Shown here: in pieces, positions 9,558 to 18,853 of the stretch | Layout: each line of letters starts with the position of its first letter | Numbering within the stretch: the first letter of the stretch is position 1 | Assembly (NCBI RefSeq): GCF_030162935.1 | Contig: NZ_JASAUZ010000056.1 | Span: forward strand, 152,614 to 216,613 | Length of the DNA stretch: 64,000 bases | Direction: 5' to 3' | Source of the DNA: Comamonas halotolerans | Lineage (GTDB): Bacteria > Pseudomonadota > Gammaproteobacteria > Burkholderiales > Burkholderiaceae_C | The notes under the pieces: generated by a model | Databases searched by the model: none | What the model saw: the letters and a program-made list of their open reading frames with translations, nothing else | What the model was told of the DNA's origin: nothing | Program-made: the position numbers and the translations under genes

Positions 9558-10739
9558 TCAGGCTTGATCGCCCAGAATCAGGCCGCTGGTGGGCACGCCG
9601 GTACCGGCAGTCACCACCACGTTGTGCACCTTGTCCACCTGATTGGCCGCACTGCCACGCACCTGACGCACACCCTCTGCAATGCCGTTCATGCCGTGGA
9701 TGTAGGCCTCGCCCAGCTGACCGCCGTGGGTGTTGATTGGTAAAGAGCCACCGCGAGCATGCTGGCCGGCGCGCACAAAGTCCTTCGCTTCACCTCGACC
9801 GCAGAAGCCGAACTCTTCCAGCTGTGTCATCACGAATGGAGTGAAGTGGTCATACAGCACTGCTGTCTGGATGTCCCTGGGGCTCAGGCCGCTTTGCTGC
9901 CACAGCTGCTGGGCCACCCAGCCCATCTCGGGCAGATCGGTGATGTCCTTGCGGTAAAACGATGTCATGCTCTGCTGGCCTTCGCTCATGCCTTGAGCAG
10001 CACCCTTGATGTATACGGGCTTGGCCTTCAGGTCCTTTGCGCGATCGCTGCTGGTGATGACCATGGCCACTGCACCATCCGACTCCTGGCAGCAGTCCAG
10101 CAAATGCAAAGGCTCGCAGATCCACTTGCTCTTCTGGTGGTCATCCAGGGTGATGGGCTTGCCGTAGAAGAAAGCCGCAGGGTTGGTCGCCGCAAAGTCA
10201 CGCACTGCCACTGCCACACGGCCAAAGTCCTCGCTGGTCGCACCATAGGCATGCATGTAGCGGCGGGCGAACATACCCACCCAGGCCGCTGGCGTGTGAA
10301 AGCCATGAGGCATGTACCAGCCATAGTTGACGCTGTCGAAGAAAGGCTTGTCACCAAAGTTGTAGTCACCCGTGCCAAAGCGGTACCAGCTGCGCTCATT
10401 CATGGCCCGGTACACCACGACGGTCTTGGCAATTCCGGTTGCCACCGCCATGGCAGCATGCAGCACGGGCGCGCAGGCGGCGCCGCCCCCGTGCGGCACC
10501 TGCGAGAAAAAGTTCACCTTGCGCGAACCCAGCAGACGGGCAATCTCGTACTCTGGCACCTTGTCCATGGTGTAGGAAGAGAAACCGTCCACCTCTTTGG
10601 GGTCGATGCCGGCATCAGCCAGCGCAGTCAGCGTGGCCTCCATGGCCAGGCGCAGTTCGGTGCGTCCCGAGTTCTTGGAGAATTCTGTGGCACCCAGTCC
10701 CACAATGGCAGCACGTCCGGAGATATTCATATCAGTCAC
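9558..10739 (-). CDS. ltp2: Ltp2-like thiolase-fold steroid side-chain aldolase
   Basis: I take the GTG at 10739 as start because AAAGGA lies six bases upstream; an ATG at 10730 is possible. The 393-aa product has a thiolase/SCP-x fold, with RAAIVGLGATEFSK at the start and GGSLPINTHGGQLGEAY late in the protein. It lacks the nucleophilic cysteine of true thiolases. This is the pattern of Ltp2, which with the DUF35 domain of ChsH2 cleaves 17-hydroxy C22-CoA into a 17-ketosteroid and propionyl-CoA. Neighbours ChsH1-like and ChsH2-like complete that module. In bile-acid degraders such aldolases also act earlier on C24 intermediates, so the exact chain length is open. Confidence 0.85.
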   Translation of the reverse strand: MTDMNISGRAAIVGLGATEFSKNSGRTELRLAMEATLTALADAGIDPKEVDGFSSYTMDKVPEYEIARLLGSRKVNFFSQVPHGGGAACAPVLHAAMAVATGIAKTVVVYRAMNERSWYRFGTGDYNFGDKPFFDSVNYGWYMPHGFHTPAAWVGMFARRYMHAYGATSEDFGRVAVAVRDFAATNPAAFFYGKPITLDDHQKSKWICEPLHLLDCCQESDGAVAMVITSSDRAKDLKAKPVYIKGAAQGMSEGQQSMTSFYRKDITDLPEMGWVAQQLWQQSGLSPRDIQTAVLYDHFTPFVMTQLEEFGFCGRGEAKDFVRAGQHARGGSLPINTHGGQLGEAYIHGMNGIAEGVRQVRGSAANQVDKVHNVVVTAGTGVPTSGLILGDQA

Positions 10740-10780
10740 AGGCAATCCTTTGAATCTTTGTAGTTCTTGTGCGGCGCACC

Positions 10781-11200
10781 TTAGGCAGGCAACTCAACCT
10801 GTACCGTGCCGCTGACGTGCGAGCCCATGGAGTTCACGCCCTTGAGCGTGATGGTCACGCTGTGCGCAGCATCGTTCTTCTCAGTGACTGCGCCTGTGAA
10901 CTTCATGGTGTCGCCGGGGTAGTTCGGCACACCCAGACGGATCTTCAGATCCATCAGGCGTGCTTCGGGGCCAGCCCACTGCTCGACAAAGCTTTGCACC
11001 AGACCATTGGTGGTCAGGATGTTCATAAAGATGTGGGGGGAACCCAGCTGACGGGCCGCATCACGATCGTGGTGGCCCGGAAAATAGTCGCGTGTGGCAA
11101 TGGCGCCGCCGGCGACCAAAGGCACGGTCACGGGCACTGTCTGCGGTTGCAGCTCATCACCGACTTGAACCGATGCAAAGCGAGGTGTTTGGATGCTCAT
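10781..11200 (-). CDS. chsH1: MaoC-fold hydratase subunit, ChsH1-like
   Basis: This 139-aa single hot-dog-domain MaoC protein lies between the second acyl-CoA dehydrogenase and the Ltp2-like aldolase. It contains the segment DAARQLGSPHIFMN expected for the MaoC hydratase loop. In mycobacteria ChsH1 pairs with the MaoC domain of ChsH2 to hydrate the C22 enoyl-CoA, giving the 17-hydroxy substrate of Ltp2. Family length and gene order fit. The call as ChsH1 orthologue is by context plus fold. Confidence 0.8.
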   Translation of the reverse strand: MSIQTPRFASVQVGDELQPQTVPVTVPLVAGGAIATRDYFPGHHDRDAARQLGSPHIFMNILTTNGLVQSFVEQWAGPEARLMDLKIRLGVPNYPGDTMKFTGAVTEKNDAAHSVTITLKGVNSMGSHVSGTVQVELPA

Positions 11201-11214
11201 GTCTCAAATTCCGT

Positions 11215-12327
11215 TTAGCGATCTTCCGGAAGGTCGTACTTCCAGCCGAGGTTGTCGTTGTCTGCCAGCCATTGGCCAAGCGCTTCAAGGTGATGGTCCG
11301 CGCTACCCAGCTCCACAGCCAGAGCACGGCACCAGAGGAAAAAGCGGTGCATGGGATAGGTCACATCCACCCCCATGCCTCCGTGCACGTGCTGCGCCAC
11401 ACGGCCCACCTTCAACCCCATCTCGTTGGATTGCGCACGCAGGCCGTGTGCCTGTGGCGCGCATGGCAAGCCTGTGTCCAGGCGCCACAGCAGCTGATAG
11501 AGCGCAGAGCGCTGCGCCTGCATCAGGATGTAGCCATCCGCCATCTGCCCCTGCACCAGCTGGAAGGAACCAATCGGGCGGTCAAACTGTTTGCGCTCGC
11601 TCACATACTCCACGGTGCGGCGAAGCTGTTCCTGGGTCACGCCCTGCTGCACGCTGGCCGCACTTGCCAGTGCACGCTCATAAACCCAGCGCACCGCAGC
11701 GCTTTCCAGCACTGCCAGCACGGGCACGTTGTTGAACGTCAGATCGGCCACACCCCAGTAATGCTGGCTTTTGCCCGCGGCGCGTTGTACCTGCGCAGCC
11801 TGCAAGTCCACCAGCACCAGCCGGTGCTCGCCCTGGCTGTCGGTGGCAGCCAGCAATGCCACCTGGGCCTGATCGGCCAGCAGCACAGCATGTTGCACAC
11901 CGCGCACGCTCTGCCCATCCAGGTGCAGCTGCGGACCATGGGAGCTGAACAGGTTTTCCAGTGACAACGCAATCAACGCACCGTCCATTCCAGACTGCAC
12001 GGTGGCACTGACGTCAGCAGCACCAGCAAACTGTGCCAGGGCAGCGATTGCCACCTGCTGCTGCCACAGCGGCACGGCGGCCAGTGCGCGGCCTTGCTGC
12101 TCCAGCACAGCCATCAGCTCGGTCATGCCCAGCCCCAGCCCACCTGCAGCTTCCGGCACCACAATGCTGTGCAGCCCTGCAGCCACACATTGCTGCCACA
12201 GCTCCTGCATATAGGACTGGCCCGAGGTGTCATGGGCACGCAGCCTGTCGTCGTTCGCAAAGTCGGCGAACAGGCTCTGGGCCATGTCGGCGAATGCGCG
12301 CTGGTCTTCAGTCAATTGAAAGTCCAT
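11215..12327 (-). CDS. Acyl-CoA dehydrogenase, FadE29/ChsE2-like
   Basis: The 370-aa product has the helical-beta-helical acyl-CoA dehydrogenase architecture but a divergent middle domain. The C-terminal signature is HVHGGMGVD. The start at 12327 follows AGAGGTGGAG. It lies between chsH2-like and chsH1-like genes, and the probable partner subunit is the 393-aa dehydrogenase at 8357-9538. Such small divergent subunits are usual in heteromeric steroid acyl-CoA dehydrogenases. Confidence 0.82.
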   Translation of the reverse strand: MDFQLTEDQRAFADMAQSLFADFANDDRLRAHDTSGQSYMQELWQQCVAAGLHSIVVPEAAGGLGLGMTELMAVLEQQGRALAAVPLWQQQVAIAALAQFAGAADVSATVQSGMDGALIALSLENLFSSHGPQLHLDGQSVRGVQHAVLLADQAQVALLAATDSQGEHRLVLVDLQAAQVQRAAGKSQHYWGVADLTFNNVPVLAVLESAAVRWVYERALASAASVQQGVTQEQLRRTVEYVSERKQFDRPIGSFQLVQGQMADGYILMQAQRSALYQLLWRLDTGLPCAPQAHGLRAQSNEMGLKVGRVAQHVHGGMGVDVTYPMHRFFLWCRALAVELGSADHHLEALGQWLADNDNLGWKYDLPEDR

Positions 12328-12338
12328 GCTCCACCTCT

Positions 12339-13301
12339 TTAGGCAGACACGGGGCGAAACTGAGGCAACGTCAGCTCACCATCGTCAAAACTGTTGAACT
12401 CCACCTGCACCTTCTGGCCGATTTGCACATCCGCCGGCTTGATGCCCACCAGCTGCGCCACCAGGCGCGTGCCCTCATCCAGCTCGATCAGACCAATCGG
12501 ATTTGGATGCTCAAACGGAGGCACTTCGGGGTAGTGCATGACAACAAAGGAATACACCTCGCCTTTGCCACTGGACTGCACCGTGTCCCACTCGAACGAA
12601 TGGCAGTGAGGGCAGACCGGCCCTGGCGGGTGGTGCAGTTCGCCGCACCCCTTGCAACGCTGGATCAGCAGCTTGCCCTGCTGGACACCTTCCCAGAAGA
12701 AACGTGAGTCATCACTGACACCAGGTTTGGGACGCTTGATCTTGGGAATGGCCGAAGCGCCCGCACCTGCATCGGCAGCAGGCGTATGCACCTGAGCAGG
12801 TGCGAACTTGAAGACGCGGAACATCAGCTGGCCCACATGCTCGTCCGCGCCGTCTCTGGCGCCAATCGAGAAGTAGTCCATGATCAGCGTGACGAAGTAG
12901 CCCGTGCCCAACGCCGTGGTCTTTTGCTCGCTGACCGCATCCAGGCGGGTGGTGTAGTAGAGGTCTTCACCCTCCACCACATCGCGGTCAAACGTCAGCT
13001 CGGAGTTGACCGCCACTGTCGAGGCGAAGCCATTGGCCTCGATCACCTTGAGCACTTCGTACGGGTTCTCTGTGGTGGAACCCGGTGGATAGTTGTTGAG
13101 CGTCGGGCCTTCCATGCACCAGACCTGAAGCATGGCCGGTGGAGCAACCACCTGGCCCTGCGCATTGGTCTTCACCTGCACATTCATCAACTCGCACCAC
13201 TGACGAATCATGGGTGCGTTGACTTTGTCCCAGGCATTCACACGCCCGTATTGCTTGCCCACGTAAGCGCGGACTTCTTTCATCCATTCTGCTTCAGCCA
13301 A
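12339..13301 (-). CDS. chsH2: MaoC-DUF35 fusion, ChsH2-like hydratase/aldolase partner
   Basis: The best start is a TTG at 13301 with AAGGAG six bases upstream, giving 320 aa; an ATG at 13283 is the alternative. Residues 1-170 are a MaoC-like hot-dog domain. Residues 200-320 are a DUF35 domain with a zinc ribbon of Cys216, Cys219, Cys230 and Cys233, followed by an OB-fold. This exact fusion is ChsH2 of the cholesterol pathway, where the MaoC half works with ChsH1 and the DUF35 half binds Ltp2. All three partners are encoded within 4 kb here. Confidence 0.85.
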   Translation of the reverse strand: MAEAEWMKEVRAYVGKQYGRVNAWDKVNAPMIRQWCELMNVQVKTNAQGQVVAPPAMLQVWCMEGPTLNNYPPGSTTENPYEVLKVIEANGFASTVAVNSELTFDRDVVEGEDLYYTTRLDAVSEQKTTALGTGYFVTLIMDYFSIGARDGADEHVGQLMFRVFKFAPAQVHTPAADAGAGASAIPKIKRPKPGVSDDSRFFWEGVQQGKLLIQRCKGCGELHHPPGPVCPHCHSFEWDTVQSSGKGEVYSFVVMHYPEVPPFEHPNPIGLIELDEGTRLVAQLVGIKPADVQIGQKVQVEFNSFDDGELTLPQFRPVSA

Positions 13302-13324
13302 GATTGTCTCCTTTGAAAACCTGT

Positions 13325-14119
13325 TTAGTTCTTGTGCACCTGGTCGGTGTTGGCCGCACTGAGGAAAGCAGGGCTCTCTCCCCCTCCGTGCAGCAGCAAG
13401 TTGGTGCCGCTCATGTACGACGCTCGAGGCGATGCCACATACAGGCATGCTTGTGCGATGTCTTCGGGCTCGGCCAGTCGGCCCGCAGGAATCGTCTGAG
13501 CGACCGAAGCAATCCCCGCCTCATCGCCAAAGTGCAGATGTGATTGCTCCGTGCGCACCAGGCCGGGGCTGACAGCAACCACCCGCACCTTGGGTGCCCA
13601 CTCCACAGCGAGGGAGCTGACCAGATTGAGCACCGCAGCCTTCGCTGCGCCATAAGCGGCAGTGCCGGGCGATGGACGCAACGCGCTGATCGAGCCAATG
13701 CACACAATCACGCCACCTTCAGGCTGTTGCTGCATGACGGCATTGGCCGCTTGCGAGGCGTGCAGCGTCGAGAACAGGTTCAGGCGCAGCACGCTTTCGT
13801 GAAAGCGCGGTGAAACCGTGGCCGCATCCACATGGGGCGCACCACCAGCGTTGTTGATCAATACATCCAGGCGAGCATGGCGGGTTTGCACTTCGGTGAT
13901 CAGCGCTTTGACGGCGTCAGCCTCTCGCACATCGCAAGCGATGAATTCAGCTTGCCGATCGCCATGACAAGGCAACTGATCCGGCGCTTGGCGTCCGCAA
14001 ACCACCACCGTTGCACCCGCTTGCAAAAAGGCTTGTGCAATGCCTTTGCCGATGCCCTTGGTACCGCCTGTGACCAAGACCACACGCGATTGAAATTCTT
14101 GGGTTTTTTCCGTATTCAT
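13325..14119 (-). CDS. SDR dehydrogenase heading the side-chain operon
   Basis: I chose the ATG at 14119; the frame is open further upstream but overlaps the dyad at 14154-14171. The 264-aa product has the cofactor motif TGGTKGIG at 17-24, NNAG, a serine in the SISAL segment, the YGAAK active-site pair and a C-terminal segment MSGTNLLLHGG: a classical short-chain dehydrogenase. It is the first gene of the side-chain operon, 23 bp upstream of chsH2-like. A steroid hydroxyl or a 3-hydroxyacyl-CoA is a reasonable substrate, but the sequence does not decide. Confidence 0.8.
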   Translation of the reverse strand: MNTEKTQEFQSRVVLVTGGTKGIGKGIAQAFLQAGATVVVCGRQAPDQLPCHGDRQAEFIACDVREADAVKALITEVQTRHARLDVLINNAGGAPHVDAATVSPRFHESVLRLNLFSTLHASQAANAVMQQQPEGGVIVCIGSISALRPSPGTAAYGAAKAAVLNLVSSLAVEWAPKVRVVAVSPGLVRTEQSHLHFGDEAGIASVAQTIPAGRLAEPEDIAQACLYVASPRASYMSGTNLLLHGGGESPAFLSAANTDQVHKN

Positions 14120-14153
14120 GGCCACCAATTTAGGCAGCCCGAGCCCCTGCAGA

Positions 14154-14171
14154 TACGTCCAAAAGGACGAT
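14154..14171. promoter_or_regulatory. Steroid-regulon dyad, site 2 (divergent)
   Basis: TACGTCC-AAAA-GGACGAT, 12 of 14 positions. It sits between the SDR leading the 13-kb side-chain operon (minus) and the enoyl-CoA hydratase (plus), so one site could serve both. Confidence 0.65.
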
Positions 14172-14226
14172 GAATAAAAAGCCTGCTGACCAGAGTATTC
14201 CTGGCAGATCAAAGCTCCAGCACACC

Positions 14227-15036
14227 ATGAATACACCGCTTCCCCCCCTTGCACAGCACGCCAACTCCGCGCCAGTCCTGGAGGTTCAACACTTGGATCA
14301 GGTGGCTGTGGTGCGCCTGCACCGTCCCGAGGCCACCAATGCGCTAAGCCTTGAATTGCAGGCGGCTCTGTCACGCACGTTCCAGGAACTAGGGGAAAAC
14401 GATGCGGTGCGCTGCATCGTGCTCACGGGCGGTGATCGGGTATTTGCTGCCGGGGGCGATATCAAAAGCATGGAAGACTGCGGTGCCATTGACATTCTGA
14501 AGCGCCATACCGAACGCGTGTGGGCCCCGATCGAGCAATGCCCCAAGCCCATCATTGCGGCTGTCTGTGGCTATGCCTTTGGCGGTGGCGCCGAGCTGGC
14601 CATGCATTGCGACATCATCATTGCCGGGGAAAGTGCCAGCTTTGCCCAGCCCGAAGTGCGCATCGGCATCATGCCGGGCATCGGCGGCACGCAGCGTCTG
14701 GTGCGGGCAGTTGGCAAATTCCACGCCATGCGCATCCTGCTCACGGGCAAGCCGGTCAGCGCACACGAAGCCTATGCCATGGGATTGGTCAGCCTGGTCT
14801 GTCCAGACGATGAGGTGCAGGCTCAGGCTTTGCAAATGGCTCAACATATTGCGCAGCTACCGCCGCTGGCTGTGCAGCAAATCAAGGAAGTCGTGCTTGC
14901 TGGCATGGATGCTTCACTGTCCACTGCCTTGATGCTGGAGCGCAAGGCCAATCAATTGCTGTTTGCTACGCACGACCAGAAAGAAGGCATGCGCGCTTTC
15001 GTTGAAAAACGCAAACCCGACTTCCAAGGCCGCTAG
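14227..15036 (+). CDS. Enoyl-CoA hydratase (crotonase family)
   Basis: I prefer the ATG at 14227 (269 aa). An in-frame ATG at 14170 overlaps the dyad, so it is less likely. The product has the oxyanion-hole segments AAGGDIKS and FGGGAELA and the second glutamate motif PEVRIGIMPG, both acidic residues of classical hydratases, and the C-terminal EKRKPDF typical of short-chain crotonases. It is a single-gene unit ending at the terminator 15104-15130. A role in hydrating a steroid-derived enoyl-CoA is inferred from position. Confidence 0.85.
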   Translation: MNTPLPPLAQHANSAPVLEVQHLDQVAVVRLHRPEATNALSLELQAALSRTFQELGENDAVRCIVLTGGDRVFAAGGDIKSMEDCGAIDILKRHTERVWAPIEQCPKPIIAAVCGYAFGGGAELAMHCDIIIAGESASFAQPEVRIGIMPGIGGTQRLVRAVGKFHAMRILLTGKPVSAHEAYAMGLVSLVCPDDEVQAQALQMAQHIAQLPPLAVQQIKEVVLAGMDASLSTALMLERKANQLLFATHDQKEGMRAFVEKRKPDFQGR

Positions 15037-15103
15037 ACAGCAGCCTCCAGAACCTGCAGATGATTGCCTATTCCTCACACCAAGGCACGCATCCACAAAA
15101 AAC

Positions 15104-15130
15104 AAAAAAGCAGGCCTTGGCCTGCTTTTT
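15104..15130. terminator. Bidirectional terminator
   Basis: GCAGGCC-TT-GGCCTGC is flanked by A6 on the left and T5 on the right. It can end the enoyl-CoA hydratase transcript (plus) and the hsdA-ksi transcript (minus). Confidence 0.85.
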
Positions 15131-15190
15131 CAAAATTACGCATGCTAAAAGAACTCGGACGTACCGGAGCACATAAGCACGCTGGTGCAG

Positions 15191-15574
<384 letters not shown>

Positions 15575-16348
15575 TCAAAACTGGGTGGGCCGCATCACTG
15601 CATCTATGCCACCATCCACATACAACTGGGAAGCGTGCACATAGCTTGCAGCATCGCTGAGCAAAAATGCCACCACCGAGGCCATCTCTGCAGGCGCAGC
15701 GCGTCGGCCCATGGGAGGCAGGAACTTGGCAATGGATTCGCTGTAGCGCGGATCCTGCAGGCCCGCCTGCAACAAAGGCGTTTCGGTGGCTCCAGGAGCC
15801 ACAGTGTTCAGACGCACCCCGCTTTGTCCCCATTGTTGTGAGCGCTTGCGCACGGCCACAGTCAAAGCGTTCTTGGTGGCGGCATAAGCCAGATTTCCAC
15901 CGTGCTCGCCTGCCTGCTCCACGATGGCACGGGCCCCAGCCTCATCTCCGGCTTCCAGCGCAGCCGCCAGCGGATTTTTCTCCCAGCTCAGCTGTGCAGA
16001 GGCCACCGACGAAATCACCACCGCCGATGGGGACTGCCCCTTTTGCAGCAGCGGCAGCAAGCCATCCAACAGATCCAGCGCACCAAAGTAATTCACCGAC
16101 ACCACTTTGCCCACTGCTGCTGTCTGCGCGCCCAGCCCCGCGCACAACACCAGACCGTCCAGTCTTTCGCCACATTGCGCACGCACTGCGCCGAGCGCTT
16201 GACCGCGTCCCTGCGCAGTGGACAAGTCCGCAATGATCTCTGCATCCCGAATATCAATGCCAATGACTTGGTGACCAGCAGACTCCAGCAGCTCTCGGGT
16301 GGCTGCACCAATGCCCGTGGCACAACCGCTCATCACGATGGTGGACAT
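15575..16348 (-). CDS. hsdA: 3alpha-hydroxysteroid dehydrogenase/carbonyl reductase
   Basis: The start at 16348 follows AAAGGAG and gives 257 aa, the length of C. testosteroni HsdA. The SDR motifs are SGCATGIG (cofactor), Ser114, Tyr155 and Lys159, all at the positions of the characterised enzyme, and the C-terminal GGIDAVMRPTQF is also the same. The enzyme oxidises the 3alpha-hydroxyl of androsterone-type steroids and bile acids with NAD. It forms an operon with ksi. The 228-bp upstream region is shared with the divergent flavin reductase gene. Confidence 0.96.
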   Translation of the reverse strand: MSTIVMSGCATGIGAATRELLESAGHQVIGIDIRDAEIIADLSTAQGRGQALGAVRAQCGERLDGLVLCAGLGAQTAAVGKVVSVNYFGALDLLDGLLPLLQKGQSPSAVVISSVASAQLSWEKNPLAAALEAGDEAGARAIVEQAGEHGGNLAYAATKNALTVAVRKRSQQWGQSGVRLNTVAPGATETPLLQAGLQDPRYSESIAKFLPPMGRRAAPAEMASVVAFLLSDAASYVHASQLYVDGGIDAVMRPTQF

Positions 16349-16576
16349 GTTTGCTCCTTTCAATCTAGGTATGGGTTCCGTTCGCATCAAAACCGAAGGA
16401 ACTGGGCATCACCACATGCAAACGGACGATGCCGGCGCCACAGCTTCAAAACTAATGTGGCTGACCGCATGGACATGGTGCAATTGCCACATCTGGCGAG
16501 GCAAGAGCGCAGTCCACTGCGCAGAGCAAACATAAAACAGGCCAAAGAAGGCACGCAAAAACAGGAGACAACCACA

Positions 16577-18703
16577 ATGAGCAACCCCCACGAGCCCCTG
16601 CTTGCGCCGGGCATGATCGGCAACATGGCTTTGCGCAACCGCATTGTCATGGCCCCCATGGGTGAGAATTTCGGTGGCAAGGATGGCATCTGCGGCGAGC
16701 GCACCCAGGCCTACTACGAAGCGCGTGCGCAAGGTGGGGCAGGGCTGATCATCATGGGCACAGCCGCCATCTCGTGGCCCACAGGCACAAGTGAGCCGCA
16801 CCAGCTCGGTATCTCGGAGGACTACTTCATTCCAGGACTGTCCGAAGTCACACGCCGAGCCCATGCGCACGGCAGCAAGATCGCCATCCAGATCAACCAC
16901 AGTGGCAAGGTGGCTGCACACGACCGTGCCAATGGTCGTGAGATGTGGGTTTCTTCTCTGCCCCCCGAAGCCCCTGTCCCGGAGGCCATGCGCACCATCA
17001 CGCCCAAAGAGTTTTCAACCTTTGTTGGCGTAGGTCCGTATCCCGACCGCTACCGTGTGATGGACAAGGCCGATATCGCGCAAATGATCGAGTGGTTCGC
17101 CGCAGCCGCCTTGCGTGCCAAGCAGGCCAACTTTGACGCTGTTGAGGTGCACGCAGCGCACAATTACATGCTGGCCAACTTCCTGTCACCGTTTTTCAAC
17201 AGCCGTACGGATGAATACGGCGGTAGCTACGAAAACCGCAGCCGTCTGCTGCGCGAAGTGCTCACTGCCGTGCGCGAGCGCGTAGGCCCTGGCTTCCCCG
17301 TGTGGGTGCGTCTGGATGCCGAAGAAATGCACACCCCTGGTGGCATCACCATGGATGAAGCCCTGCAAACCGCCAGGTTGTGCGAAGCACTGGGCGTTGA
17401 TGCGATCAATGTTTCGGCCTACGCACGCATGCCCACAGGATCAGCCTTCACCGATGCCCCTATTCCGCAAAAGCCCGCGGCCTACCGTGCATTTGCCAAG
17501 CAGTTCAAGCAGGCTGTGCGCATCCCCATCATTTCTGCAGGCCGCTGGGAGCTGGACGATGCAGCTGCCGCGCTCAGAAATCATGAAATCGACTTTGTGG
17601 CCATGGGCCGCAAGTTGCTGGCTGACCCTGACCTGCCCAACAAGCTGCAAGCCAACCAGGCCAGCAGTGTGCGCCCCTGCATATACTGCTATGCCTGCGT
17701 GAGTGAGATTTTTGTGAATCGCGGAATCAAATGCGCCGTGAACGCCCAGACCGGCCACGAAATTGAAGCGTCCATCGTGCGCGCTCAGGCCAGTAGGCAT
17801 GTGCTGATTGTGGGTGGAGGCCCGTCAGGCATGGAAGCGGCCCGCGTCGCGGCACTGCGGGGGCACCGCGTGACGCTGATTGAGCGCAGCAATCGCCTGG
17901 GCGGCACCTTGTTCTTTGCCGCACTGGCCTACCCTGAAAATGGCCGCCTGCTGGACTATCTGGTTCAGCAGATGCAGCATCCCATGATTGAGGTGCGCCT
18001 GAACACCACTGCAGACCGCCAGCTGATCGACAGTCTGAGACCCGATGAAATCTGGGTAGCAACTGGGGCCAAGCGTGCTGCCCCGGCCATTGAAGGTGCC
18101 GATCAAGACCATGTCTGGAGTGGTGACGAGTTGCGTCGCCTGATGACTGGTGACCGTGCTGACGAGGTGGCCAAAGCCAAGCTGAGCCTGGCAGAGCGCG
18201 CCATGTTCAAAGCCAGTGGCATGCTGGGCGTGACCGACAGCATGGCTGCCATTCAAGGGCTGTCCAAGCTCTGGATGCCCCTGGGCAAGCGGGTTGCGAT
18301 TGTGGGCGGAGGCCTTGTCGGCATGGAACTGGCTGAGTTCCTGCTCGAACGTGGGCGCGAAGTCACCGTGCTGGAACCCGGCGCCCACCCCGGCACCGAA
18401 CTGGCCATTGTTCGCCGCTGGCGTGTGTTTGATGCGGTCAAGGCCCACGGCACCCTGCACCTGCAAGCGCAGGTCAACCGCATCGAGCGCAAGCACGTGG
18501 TGTGGCGTGACAAGGACGGCAACAGCCAGACATTGGCCGCCGACTCCGTGGTACTGGCGCTGGGCGCCGAAGCCGACCACAGCGTGCAACAGACGTTGCA
18601 GCAGCTCACCACGGTGCCTGTGCGCACGCTGGGCGACTGCGACAACCTGGGCTATATCGAAGGAGCCATACACTCGGGCCACCGTGCGGGGCGCACCCTC
18701 TAA
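16577..18703 (+). CDS. OYE/2,4-dienoyl-CoA reductase-type Fe-S flavoenzyme (BaiCD-like)
   Basis: The ATG at 16577 has AGGAGACAACCACA upstream; the longer open frame to 15902 runs antisense to hsdA and is not real. The 708-aa product has an FMN barrel (about 1-360) with active-site H192 and H195 (VHAAH), then Cys368, Cys371, Cys374 and Cys386 for a 4Fe-4S cluster. Two nucleotide-binding motifs follow, VGGGPSG near 415 and VGGGLVG near 578. This is the layout of 2,4-dienoyl-CoA reductase and of BaiCD/BaiH, which act on 3-oxo-delta4 and -delta6 bile acid intermediates. Divergent from hsdA, it probably interconverts a steroid enone. The direction and position are not known. Confidence 0.85.
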   Translation: MSNPHEPLLAPGMIGNMALRNRIVMAPMGENFGGKDGICGERTQAYYEARAQGGAGLIIMGTAAISWPTGTSEPHQLGISEDYFIPGLSEVTRRAHAHGSKIAIQINHSGKVAAHDRANGREMWVSSLPPEAPVPEAMRTITPKEFSTFVGVGPYPDRYRVMDKADIAQMIEWFAAAALRAKQANFDAVEVHAAHNYMLANFLSPFFNSRTDEYGGSYENRSRLLREVLTAVRERVGPGFPVWVRLDAEEMHTPGGITMDEALQTARLCEALGVDAINVSAYARMPTGSAFTDAPIPQKPAAYRAFAKQFKQAVRIPIISAGRWELDDAAAALRNHEIDFVAMGRKLLADPDLPNKLQANQASSVRPCIYCYACVSEIFVNRGIKCAVNAQTGHEIEASIVRAQASRHVLIVGGGPSGMEAARVAALRGHRVTLIERSNRLGGTLFFAALAYPENGRLLDYLVQQMQHPMIEVRLNTTADRQLIDSLRPDEIWVATGAKRAAPAIEGADQDHVWSGDELRRLMTGDRADEVAKAKLSLAERAMFKASGMLGVTDSMAAIQGLSKLWMPLGKRVAIVGGGLVGMELAEFLLERGREVTVLEPGAHPGTELAIVRRWRVFDAVKAHGTLHLQAQVNRIERKHVVWRDKDGNSQTLAADSVVLALGAEADHSVQQTLQQLTTVPVRTLGDCDNLGYIEGAIHSGHRAGRTL

Positions 18704-18853
18704 AAGCCGTTTATTCAAACGCAACCTGAGGCATACACAGACATAGCAACGCTGCCGTTAGCGCCTGTTCATCCAACGCTGGGCAGTGTTGAGCCCTTTA
18801 GCATGGCCAGCCCAATATGCTTCAAGGCTCGTTTGGAATAAACAGAACTCCTG

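Noticed and set aside
16413..16430. Possible ninth regulon dyad between hsdA and the flavin reductase
   Set aside because: Only the half GGACGAT is present (16424-16430); the other half does not match, and 7-mers of this kind also occur by chance inside genes.
15902..16576. N-terminal 225-codon extension of the Fe-S flavin reductase
   Set aside because: It runs antisense to hsdA and across its promoter; the ATG at 16577 has a good ribosome binding site and begins the conserved domain.
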